64,000 nucleotides of DNA from Dallia pectoralis (lineage: Eukaryota > Chordata > Actinopteri > Esociformes > Umbridae), in NCBI GenBank assembly GCA_029465975.1, contig CM055758.1, positions 4,881,887 through 4,945,886 of the forward strand. The letters run 5' to 3'. Shown piece after piece: positions 1-10,100 of this stretch (the stretch's first letter is position 1; every line of letters starts with the position of its first letter). Position numbers and translations under genes: made by a program. The notes below the pieces were generated by a model. It was not told where the DNA came from and did no database searches. It saw only the letters and a program-made list of their open reading frames with translations.

Positions 1-190
1 AAATAAAGGATGTGGCCAAATAACGGATGTGACCAAATAATGGATGTGGCCAAATAACTGATGTGGCCAAATAACTGATGTGGCCAAATAACTGATGTGG
101 CCAAATAACGGATGTGGCCAAATAACGGATGTGACCAAATAACGGATGTGGCCAAATAATGGATGTGACCAAATAATGGATGCGACCAAA
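1..190. repeat. 17-bp minisatellite, about 11 copies, cut by the window edge
   Basis: Unit AAATAACGGATGTGGCC with C/T and G/A variants. It begins at base 1, so the array extends out of the window. Confidence 0.9.
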
Positions 191-2124
191 TGGCTAAGTG
201 AAAAGAGGAATGTACATACCGGTAGTCGAGCAAATCACCCTCAATGACGTGCACTGTTAACCAAGGGAGGAATGTACATAGCAGAGCAACACACACTCTA
301 TGATCTTCACTGTTAATCGTTGACCGTCTCAGCACAGACGGTTGATGATTCTGAGAAACCCAGGAGTTATACCACCTTGCAGATCTACTTGTGAAATGGC
401 ACCGGTCATGTTCTGGTCAGGGCTGGTTCTAGGAGCTGCAGCCACACCCCAGACCTGGACCCTAGTCAACTTGGGTCAGGGCCGTCCTCTCTGCCAAGTC
501 AGCGAGGCCTCAGTGTGTCAGAACAGGAACCAGGTAGCTCGAGGGCCAAGGCTGGTATAAAGAGAGCAATCAAGTCTGCTGTTCTCCTTAATGACTTAAC
601 AGCTCGCCGGGCGACAAGCTGCCCCGGAGGGCCTCAGCATATGGGAAGGGAGAGATGCTGCAGCGTTGCCACGGCACCCATCGGTCTCTATATCAACCGC
701 TGCGTACGCAGAATCTGTGGGTTGGTGGACGCTGTTGTTTTCCGGGAACTAGAATGGAGCGTCGACAACAACAGGAAAGTGGAAACTAAAGTCTATCGCT
801 TCCAAAATTCATGTCCACGGAATGAGAGATTGAGTCGAGCAATACTGTGCCTCGTGTGTTGCGGTGTCAAACGATATATTCGCCGGACCGAGCAATTAGG
901 CATTGGTTTTATAATTTGGTGAGGGGGGAATACAAGTACAAACCAATTCCTTGTCACCTGCTGCGATACCAGCCGGCTGCTCGTCTCTGTGCGTTCGAAA
1001 GCCTGACCAAAAATAAACAGAAGACCTTGTGAGTAATTAGCCGGTCAAATGACACTGCTGATTAAAACGGATGCTTCCCATGTCTGGTGGCCCCTGCCAG
1101 TCTGAACCTATAGCCTGGAGTAGCTTCACACAGACAGGAAGTGGTCCTAGGCAATGGACTTCCTCTCTACTCCTTAACAAAGCAGATAAGCAGGTAATTT
1201 GGTGCTCGTCCACCCGAGGGAGGGAGGGGGGTTGTGGAGTCTCAGTCTGCACGCGTGTCAGTGTTCGCTGTGTTGCCACTCGCCTGCTACACTGCGTTGA
1301 CTTCATAACGTATAACGTTTCCCATATTGCTGTAGTCTTAGTGGCAGCCCCTCGGGCTCACATTTGAGGCCTTGCCTCGTCCTTGACAAACGTGGCCCAA
1401 GATCCAGAAGGTGCTGACATCCCAAGGGGGCGGAGGGAGGTGGTTTTAAACCAGTCCAGTGGTGAGGGTTCACCTGGGCTCTTGACTAAACAGGCTCAGG
1501 GGGTTCAGCATAAGTCTGTCAACAGACCTGGGAACTGTAAGAGAAACAAAATCTGTTTTTCTACCCGTCCTATAAGCTGTCGTTAGTTATGGTCTAGAAG
1601 GAAAATAATCAGTGCAAATGAACGACGTTTTCAGCCGAATCAAGTGTGCTGGCCCTGGGTGGGTTAGTTTTTCTATCTGCAGAGTCAATGGAATTCAAAC
1701 TGTTCTTTAGGGCTGCTGGCTGCATTAACAATACAAGCCAGCCCAGCATTTTAAAGTCAACGCTAAGCAGCAATTTTGCGGAACTGGATGGAGTTTGCCT
1801 CGGGGCCTCGTCCCTGACAGGAAGTATTTTCTTGTGGCTGTTTGAATCAAACGTTCCTGTTCGCCAATGATGTGCCCTTTGCTGTGGTTGGCTGTGATGT
1901 CATTTTCGTTTTCTGTAGTCATTAATTTACATTCAAGCACGGCAGGAATTCACCCCGCCCTCCTGAATTTGCATTTGTTCTCATTCGCTAATTCCCACAG
2001 AAACCACCCACACTTATTGGTCCCGGTGATGTTTACATTGCAGCAGTAGAATACGTCTTTTCTGTGTTCCCCACCTGCCGTTTTTCCCCCACCTGCCGTT
2101 TTTTCCCAGCAACTCTTATCTCTT
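190..2124. other. no gene recognised; LTR-like features weak
   Basis: A degenerate duplication of about 57 bp (GAGGAATGTACATA...CACTGTTAA) spans 207-320. TATAAAG at 555 and AATAAA at 1010 could be promoter and poly(A) signals of a decayed LTR. Nothing coding is supported. Confidence 0.3.
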
Positions 2125-2419
2125 ACACACAGCTCTGAACCAGAAGTCACACACTGTTAAACACGCAGCACTGTACCAGAAGTCACACACTGTTATACAC
2201 ACAGCCCTGTACCAGAAGTCACACACTGTTATACACGCAGCCCTGTACCAGAAGTCACACACTGTTATACACGCAGCCCTGTACCAGAAGTCACACACTG
2301 TTATACACAGCACTGTACCAGAAGTCACACACTGTTATACACACAGCCCTGTACCAGAAGTCACACTCTCATACACACAACACTGTACCAGAAGTCACAC
2401 ACTGTTATACACACAACCT
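2125..2419. repeat. 36-bp minisatellite, about 8-9 copies
   Basis: Unit ACACTGTTATACACRCAGCC plus CTGTACCAGAAGTCAC, with a few short units missing 2-5 bases. Confidence 0.88.
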
Positions 2420-2505
2420 ACTGCAGCACAGAAGTTTCGTCTCAATGTGTGCCTGTATACTGTGTGTTCACGTTTGTTCCACCCCGAAGACTCCTTTGAA
2501 ATGGT

Positions 2506-3013
2506 CATGGTCTGGTGAAACATGGTCTGGTGAGACATGGTCTGGTGAAACATGGTCTGGTGAGAACATGGTCTGGTAAGACATGGTCTGGTGAAACATG
2601 GTCTGGTGAGAACATGGTCTGGTAAGACATGGTCTGGTGAGACATGGTCTGGTGAGAACATGCTCTGGTGAGACATGGTCTGGTGAAGCATGGTCTGGTG
2701 AGAACATGGTCTGGTGAGAACATGGTCTGGTGAGAACATGGTCTGGTGAGAACATGGTCTGGTGAGAACAGGGTCTGGTGAGAACAGGGTCTGGTGAGAC
2801 ATGGTCTGGTGAGACATGGTCTGGTGAAACATGGTCTGGTGAGAACAGGGTCTGGTGAGAACATGGTCTGGTGAGAACATGGTCTGGTGAAACAGGGTCT
2901 GGTAAGACATGGCCTGGTGAGACATGGTCTGGTGAAACATGGTCTGGTGAGACATGGTCTGGTGAGAACATGGTCTGGTGAAACAGGGTCTGGTAAGACA
3001 TGGTCTGGTGAGA
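2506..3013. repeat. 14/15-bp minisatellite, about 35 copies
   Basis: Unit CATGGTCTGGTGARA with an optional extra A. The alternating 14- and 15-bp units put all three frames through the same peptide (HQTM/SPDH/LTRP), creating long spurious ORFs on the - strand. Confidence 0.92.
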
Positions 3014-3463
3014 ACTCCATGGGTGGTGCCTCAGTGAAAGTTTTCTGTGGAGTCTCTGTCCACTCTTCACCATGTTCCTGGTGATGGTCGTTTATTTCAG
3101 GTCATCTCATTCCACCATGCATCTCAAATGACACCCTGTTTCCAACGCCGCGCTCTAGTTTACACCTGGAAGTCACTACATATAAGACTAGGGTTTCATT
3201 TGGGACTAATGAACTGTCAGCACCCTGCTACTTTGCTTTGATTAATGGTCCTTGTTGTTGCCCCAATGCTGCTCGAATCCCAGTACTCGACCTCTGTTGA
3301 AACGGCCGTCTGGCTGTTAGAGGAGGGATGCTGGTCATATGCCTAATGCAGATATGATAAGGAATTATGTAACAAGATATGTCTCGTTCATCCAGGGTCC
3401 TTAATAGTCTCAGTAACAAAACTGCTATCTGATTATGTGATGGGAAACTGGGAACATAGCAAT

Positions 3464-4333
3464 GGAATATATCGTGCTGTCTTAGTTAATGCTATGGAAT
3501 ATACTGTACTGTCTTAGTTAATGCTATGGAATATATCGTACTGTCTTAGTTAATGCTATGGAATATATTGTACTGTCTTAGTTAATGCTATGTAATATAC
3601 CGTACTGTCTTAGTTAATGCTATGGAATATACCGTACTGTCTTAGTTAATGCTATGGAATATATCGTACTGTCTTAGTTAATGCTATGTAATATATCGTA
3701 CTGTCTTAGTTAATGCTATGGAATATATCGTACTGTCTTAGTTAATGCTATGGAATATATCGTGCTGTCTTAGTTAATGCTATGGAATATACCGTACTGT
3801 CTTAGTTAATGCTATGGAATATATCGTACTGTCTTAGTTAATGCTATGTAATATATCGTACTGTCTTAGTTAATGCTATGTAATATACCGTACAGTCTTA
3901 GTTAATGCTATGGAATATACCGTACTGTCTTAGTTAATGCTATGGAATATATCGTACTGTCTTAGTTAATGCTATGGAATATATCGTACTGTCTTAGTTA
4001 ATGCTATGGAATATATCGTACTGTCTTAGTTAATGCTATGTAATATACCGTACTGTCTTAGTTAATGCTATGGAATATACCGTACTGTCTTAGTTAATGC
4101 TATGGAATATATCGTGCTGTCTTAGTTAATGCTATGGAATATATCGTGCTGTCTTAGTTAATGCTATGTAATATACAGTACTGTCTTGGTTAATGCTATG
4201 GAATATATCGTGCTGTCTTAGTTAATGCTATGGAATATATCGTGCTGTCTTAGTTAATGCTATGGAATATATCGTGCTGTCTTAGTTAATGCTATGGAAT
4301 ATATCGTGCTGTCTTAGTTAATGCTATGTAATA
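3464..4333. repeat. 32-bp minisatellite, about 27 copies
   Basis: Unit GGAATATATCGTACTGTCTT plus AGTTAATGCTAT. Variants are at a few positions only (GTACTG/GTGCTG, GGAATA/GTAATA, ATATC/ATACC). A two-copy 30-bp repeat (GTCACACCTGGTAGACAGGG) follows at about 4345-4410. Confidence 0.93.
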
Positions 4334-5149
4334 GACATTATCCTACTGTCACACCTGGTAGACAGGGGGCAGTATCCTACCGTCACACCTGGTAGACAGG
4401 GGGCAGTATCCAATAGATGGACCGGGTCGTGTCCTGTTCTCTGCCCTTGACCACACTTAGGAGAAACTGCCCTCTCAGACTACGTTCACTGCCGCAGTGC
4501 ACTGCTGGGTTTGCAGAAACTGGTTGGCCCAGAGTGCCATGTGGGGGAGGTGGGGGGGAGATACCAGACACCGTTGTCTCCACATCTTCATGCAGTGTCT
4601 CTGCTCCCCAGTTTTGGGTTTCTTATTCGCCAGCAGAAAATACATAAAAAATCGAATGGAACTGAATCGATCTCCCTCTGTCGGCTACTTCCGTCCGACC
4701 GGGGTGGGGGGGGGGGAGAACACTGTAACTGAAACCTCGGTGGTAAATATAGCCATCGTCACCCTATCCCGCCTCAGATACGATTATAAAAGTATTATTA
4801 AAAATACATTTTTAAACTCAGTCCTGGCGACTTATACATCAGCAGTAATGGCATTTCTTTGGACAGATGAGTCCAGTAGCGTCATTCAAAACATTTCACT
4901 CTCACTGGTTTTCACCGCATCTAACAGAGGAATCCCAGGTATGTCTTTCAGGTGCGGATACAAATCAAACATTATTTCCCCATTGTCGGGTTGGGTTTGA
5001 CCGCACAAAGAATGTTGCCTCTGGATCATACATCGTTGGATTCGTTCGTATTTCTAACAGATGATTAATCAGATTTTAATTAACTATTGCCGTATATCTA
5101 AACGGTTGTTGTCACTGTATTAGTAGACTTGCTTACTGGTGGTGTGAGT

Positions 5150-5640
5150 TGTCTTCACGGGTTGTCTTTACGACACTCCCTTATACACGAACTTGCATGC
5201 GGAAGGAACACTCGTTCGCCGTTTGAGGGTCGAGTGGGGTTTATGCTGACGATGCAGACGTTTGATTGGCGTTCGGCTCCTCCGGCCGCACACGCTCGAC
5301 TTAATGGCGGCGCTGTGAGTAATTCGATTTGGGGACGAAAAGCAATCTGTCGCATTGTTCTTTTTTCAACTAGCGTCAGTTGTTTACCGGGAAACCGCTC
5401 TCTCTGTGTTGCCCCTGGAGACCGAATCGCATTTAGTGGATAGGTAACGTCTCCGGGGTTACCGGATGGGGATCCGTGACCTATGAGATCATTACGTCGT
5501 CTCACCAATGATCTAGGAGTTAACTCGATTGGCCGTCGGGACGGAGACACGCGGCACTACGCCGGCTCACGATTCGCCTAACAAACGCAAACGGGGGAGG
5601 TGGGAGTCAACTAGTCGGAGAGACGAGCGATGGCTTTTTA
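5150..5640. promoter_or_regulatory. CpG-rich patch, possible internal promoter
   Basis: I count roughly 45 CpG in about 440 bp, much denser than the AT-rich flanks. It includes ATGGCGGCGCT followed by the donor-like GTGAGT (about 5303-5319) and ATTGG boxes. It lies about 1.5 kb before the first nrg1 EGF exon. No ORF of note. Confidence 0.35.
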
Positions 5641-6876
5641 AAGAGGTCAATGCGATGTGCAGTAATGTTCCTGGCGTCCGTGAGGGACCAAACGAACGTG
5701 GTTAAGTCGACAAGCAGTATGTGTAGGCAGACTACTCGATTCCCTTAGGCACGAGAGAAGCTCTGAGCCAGACATTTGCCTGGTCAGATATTCAAGGCCA
5801 GACACCCATCCAACCATTTCTTTGCCCCTACTTACCATCAGCCATAGGGATGTGTCAGACCAAGAAGCGTGGCTGTTTCTCAGAATCGCAATCTTGCACT
5901 GGCAGGTGTCTAACTACTCTTTGCATAATTAGCTGTGGGTGGAGGTGGGGGGGGGGGGGGCGTTTGAGGGGGTAAGTACTCACTCTGCCAGTCACAAAGC
6001 TCTAACGTCCTGTCAGTCTGTTGCATTTCCGATGCGTAAAGACCTCTGATGCCAAGAGGCATGAGACAGAATTAGGGACGGGCGGAGGAGGAGGAGGAGA
6101 GAGTGCTTACTTCAAATGTTCAGGGGGTTTTCACACAGTATAGACTGGGGAGGGCAGGTAGTGAGAAGGCATTAGAGACCTACAGCCGGCAGACTGCCTC
6201 AGGATAAAGCCTATTGATCTAGTGAGACTTGGTCTGGACGGAGCTGCTCCGATGGGGAGGACAGAGGAAATGCGTCTCCGGGTCTCCAGACTTGTCAGAA
6301 GCATCTCAGGTGAGCTCTTCAATGCCGGTTCGCTGAAGATGCATCTGCAATTTTGAAATTTCATTAGAACTACATTGGGGTATAGACGAACGGCATTTTT
6401 GACCGACGCTTTTAGATTCAAGCATTTGGATAGATTTCTAGTAATGTGTCTTGTGGTAGGCTTTTTCTCTGGATGGTACGTCTTATTCATGTCGCTAATG
6501 CTGGTTCGTTGATAACTTCTTTTAACTTCATAGCCGGTTTACGCTGGTGTGGTCTTCGCTTTTGAACCCGTCTTGCATTACCGGGCACTGGAATAGGACA
6601 GGTATATCGCCAAAATGGTCGCTGTATTGAAAGATGTCTAGTGTCTCTCATTTTTGTTCACATGTGCAACTTAGGGTTGTACAAGTATTTTGAAAGCGTT
6701 GGGGCGTTTTGCCAATATGCTCACTGTCAAGGACACTGTTAATCTGGGACAAACCATCTCTATCATCGGTGTGTGTGTGTGTGCGTGCCTCGTGATTTGC
6801 TATGTCCTGTACATCATCTCCCCATTCACTTTGCGTACCGGTATGAATCATGGATGTCCCCTGAACATGCGTAGGC

Positions 6877-6955
6877 CGCAGTAGCTAAGCGCTAAGGCGT
6901 ACGCGCTCCGTTAAATAGCCCCCAGGGGGCCCGCGGGTCCATTTCCTCTCCAACT
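6877..6955 (+). repeat. possible tRNA-related relic
   Basis: TAGCTAAGCGCTAAGGCG resembles a Leu/Ser-type tRNA A-box arm, and GGGTCCATTTCC is a poor B box about 45 nt later. It ends about 25 bp before the nrg1 EGF exon. Weak. Confidence 0.25.
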
Positions 6956-6981
6956 AACCCCTCCTCTGTATCTTCCTGTAG

Positions 6982-7120
6982 CTGCCACCAGCACGACCCC
7001 TGCAGTGAAAACCTCCAGCCATGTGACGCTCTGCAGTGACAGCAAGAAGAACTACTGTGTGAACGGAGGAGTCTGTTACACCCTGGAGATCAATCCCGGC
7101 CAACCCAATTTACTCTGCAG
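6982..7120 (+). CDS. nrg1: nrg1 exon: Ser/Thr-rich spacer and first half of EGF domain
   Basis: Acceptor TGTAG precedes CTGCCACC and donor GTAGGA follows. The exon needs one base from the upstream exon. It encodes a short Ser/Thr stretch (ATSTTPAVKTSSHVTL), then four of the six EGF cysteines, with YCVNGGVCY as the most conserved core. It ends two bases into an Arg codon, the same phase accepted by both the alpha and beta second-half exons. Confidence 0.95.
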
Positions 7121-10100
7121 GTAGGACGCAATGAAACGCTAAACCAAATCCACACACACACACAGGTTAACCCGTAGCTTAAAGTTGCTATGTCGTGACT
7201 TTGATAATCGACCCATGCGGCGACTGGAGTCCGGCGTAAGGCATCAGTGAAGGAGCTTCCCAGTGCCGACTTCCACACACGACAGTGCCACTGTTTCAGG
7301 TAGAACACATTGAAAGGGGCTTTCAACTCATTTATTGTCTTCGATTGTTGTAGGGAAGATTTGTCATGGTGCAGAGGTTTAGACTCTTCCCACCAGGCCC
7401 CTGCAGTGACAGGTGTAATTCTAGACTCCTCCCACCCGGACAGAGGTTTAGACCCCTCGCACCTGCAGTGTGAAACTGGTACTGGGGGTGCGGGGTACTG
7501 GGGGTGCCTGGACTGGGGGTGAGGGGGCCTGGGGGTGCCTAGACTGGGGGTGCCTGGACTGGGGGTGCGGGGTCCTGGGGGTGCCTGGACTGGGGGTGTG
7601 GGGTACTGGCGGTGCCTGGACTGGGGGTGTGGTATTACTGGGGGTGCCTGGACTGGGGGTGCGGGGTCCTGGGGTGCCGGACTGGAGGTGCCTGGACTGG
7701 GGGTGCCTGGACTGGGGGACGAGGACACTGCAAGCGACTGGAAGCCTCACACACACTTAGCGTGATGCTAACTCATACTGGCATCGGGTCTCTATCCACA
7801 GCCTCCCCTGCATCCTTACAATATTAATGTAACGTCCTCAACTTGCTACAGACACGCCGCTCTTAATCCTTGTCTCAAATCTAAGGCTCCATGATAAATT
7901 GCAAAGTGGTCTTTCCTTTCGTTGTCCTGACAGGAACCCAAGGCTGTGTAGCCGGGCGAGTTAAATTATGCATAAAAACAACCTGACAGCTGAAGGACCA
8001 CCTGAGCTCATAAAATACGCTAACTTGTCGCAAGGCCATTTTGAAGGGTGTCCGTTGGCCACGCCCCCCTTAAACGTGACCCTGCGCTGGAATGTTCCAG
8101 TGTCAGTGTCGCCCCGCGTCCTTACAGCAGGGGGCATTGATTATTCTCCAGCATAGTGCTGTTGCCGTCAGGGGTGGGATGAGACAAGAAAGGATGGGCT
8201 CAATTTGCTTTCCCAGAGCTAGACAGACCCCCCCACCCCACCACACCCCTCCACGTGGCTGCAGCCTGCCAGTCTCAGTAAGCCTGAGTGCCTCAACGGT
8301 GCACAGAATGGAGCATGTCCGCGACGGCGGTGCTGAATCTTCACGGGTCTGGTCAGCACCCGTCGTTGTTGTCAAGGCACGTGTGAAACACGTGAGACGT
8401 AAAACCTTGAACAACGCCGTTTTTTACCTCAGAACATGCCGATCTTAACGTGTGTTGTGATTTTTAGGTCACCTCTTGGAAAGCATCGGTTCCTTTAGGA
8501 ACACGGACAGAGGTTTGTCCGCTATCTAGTCGCCGGGATTGGTTTTTATTAACGCAATCTGACAATTGGTATAGTCATTTATAAAAAAAATTATATTGTG
8601 CAGTAGTTTTCCATGAACACCCATTACATCTTGTGGCTTTATTACTTTTTTTGCTGAAGCAAAATGATGGATTGAGTAAGGTCACTGCAGCTTCTCCCAG
8701 TGAGTGCCCGACACAGGCTTGACATTGCCAAGGGTACACTTTGGTGTCGGACCATCTAATACATGAGACAGACTACTCCCGCGGACAGATTGAATTCTGT
8801 CTTCGAAAAAAGAACGCCAATGACTAAGCACAAAAATGTAGCCTCTCCAGGGCTTTTGTTTCCTTTCGGTAATGGATGCGGCATGCCATCGCAGGAGAGG
8901 GTGATAAAAAGAACGCCTCTCCGCCCCTTCACAGCGCCATTACGGGTCTTCAGCTTAAATTACCTGTCCGTCAGGAGCCCCCAAGGAGCCCAATTGACCG
9001 GAGCCTGATCACTGAAAGCGGGCACACACTTTGGAAGGTTTAGGACTTCAGAGGCAGGGCACTGTTTATAACTGCACTCTCATCGAATATTCATATGAAT
9101 TATCATATGCATATTCATATTGAAATTATATGGCCAATATCTTCTTTACACACCACAAGTTATTTTGAAACTGTACATTTGAATAACATACTCGGTGAGG
9201 TCAGACTGATTTTGACGACCTTGTGGAAGATCTCCAATGACATAGCCGATCCCATTCAACTCACAAGGATGTGTCTTTTGATGCTCCGGGCACCGGCAGA
9301 ACGTGGACAGATGTTGGTACCAGGTGTAACTTGGGTCGGACCAGCTGCTGAGACTCGATAAGAACCAACAAACAGCCGGACTGACTGGTTGGAGTCACTC
9401 TCAGCATCTTGCGTCACAACCGCCTCTGTCCTATCAGACTTCCAGCTCTGTCAACATTTACCAGGTGGCCCCTGCTGCAAAGCTGATTGGTCAGAATTGA
9501 CCAGAGTGTCTGAACCCCTTTGGTATAAAAACAAAGAAAGTGTTCAACTTTACATCAGATGAACTGGATGTTGCCCTTTTTCATTTGTAAATGCCACTAA
9601 GCATTTACTGACGCACAAATGGGGGCTCGTCCGGGATTTGTGGACTTGGATTGTGATGAAGGGTTCAGTGATGAAGGGTTCAGTTTATTAGCACGCCGCC
9701 ACCTGGTGTCCCGGCAGATGTTGCATCACCTTTTGGACGGTGGTCTTATTGATCTTTCTGCTCTGTTCTTATTCGCTGGTTTATTGTGTAGTCATTTAAC
9801 CCAACGCCGTGGAGGTCATTACAAAGGCCACACGTGAAACTGTAAAAGCACTATCTCTGTGTTTTACAACTCTGTCGGGCGAGAATTGACCATGTCAGGT
9901 AAGTTGCAGGATGGAAAGTGTTAGCATCACTTGGAGTGTGTGTGTGTGCGTGTGTGCGTTTGTGTGTGTGTGCGTGTGTGTCTGCGTGTGTGCGTGCGTG
10001 TGCTCGTGGTTACCTCTGAACTGTGCCTGTACTGTGATATGTGTCTCACTCCCTCTTTGTCCCCCCCATCTTTCCAGGTGCTTAGATCATTACTCAGGGA

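Noticed and set aside
1199..1225. TGGTGCTCGTCCACCCGA as a second retroviral primer site
   Set aside because: It shares a core with the tRNA-Pro site but matches no tRNA 3' end I know, and no CA-ending LTR border precedes it.
2395..3073. Long - strand ORFs of 170-200 codons with HQTM/SPDH repeats
   Set aside because: Translation of the 14/15-bp minisatellite; no start context, splice sites or non-repeat domain.
3464..4333. CRISPR-like appearance of regularly spaced repeats
   Set aside because: The units are contiguous with no unique spacers, and the DNA is vertebrate nuclear.
6690..6884. 64-codon ORF with a hydrophobic segment just before the nrg1 EGF exon
   Set aside because: It could look like a CRD-type N-terminus, but it derives partly from a GT run, lacks the NRG1 CRD cysteine pattern and ends in a stop before any donor.
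9619..9837. 72-codon ORF
   Set aside because: It overlaps the retroviral primer site and leader, which are normally non-coding; no gag similarity seen.
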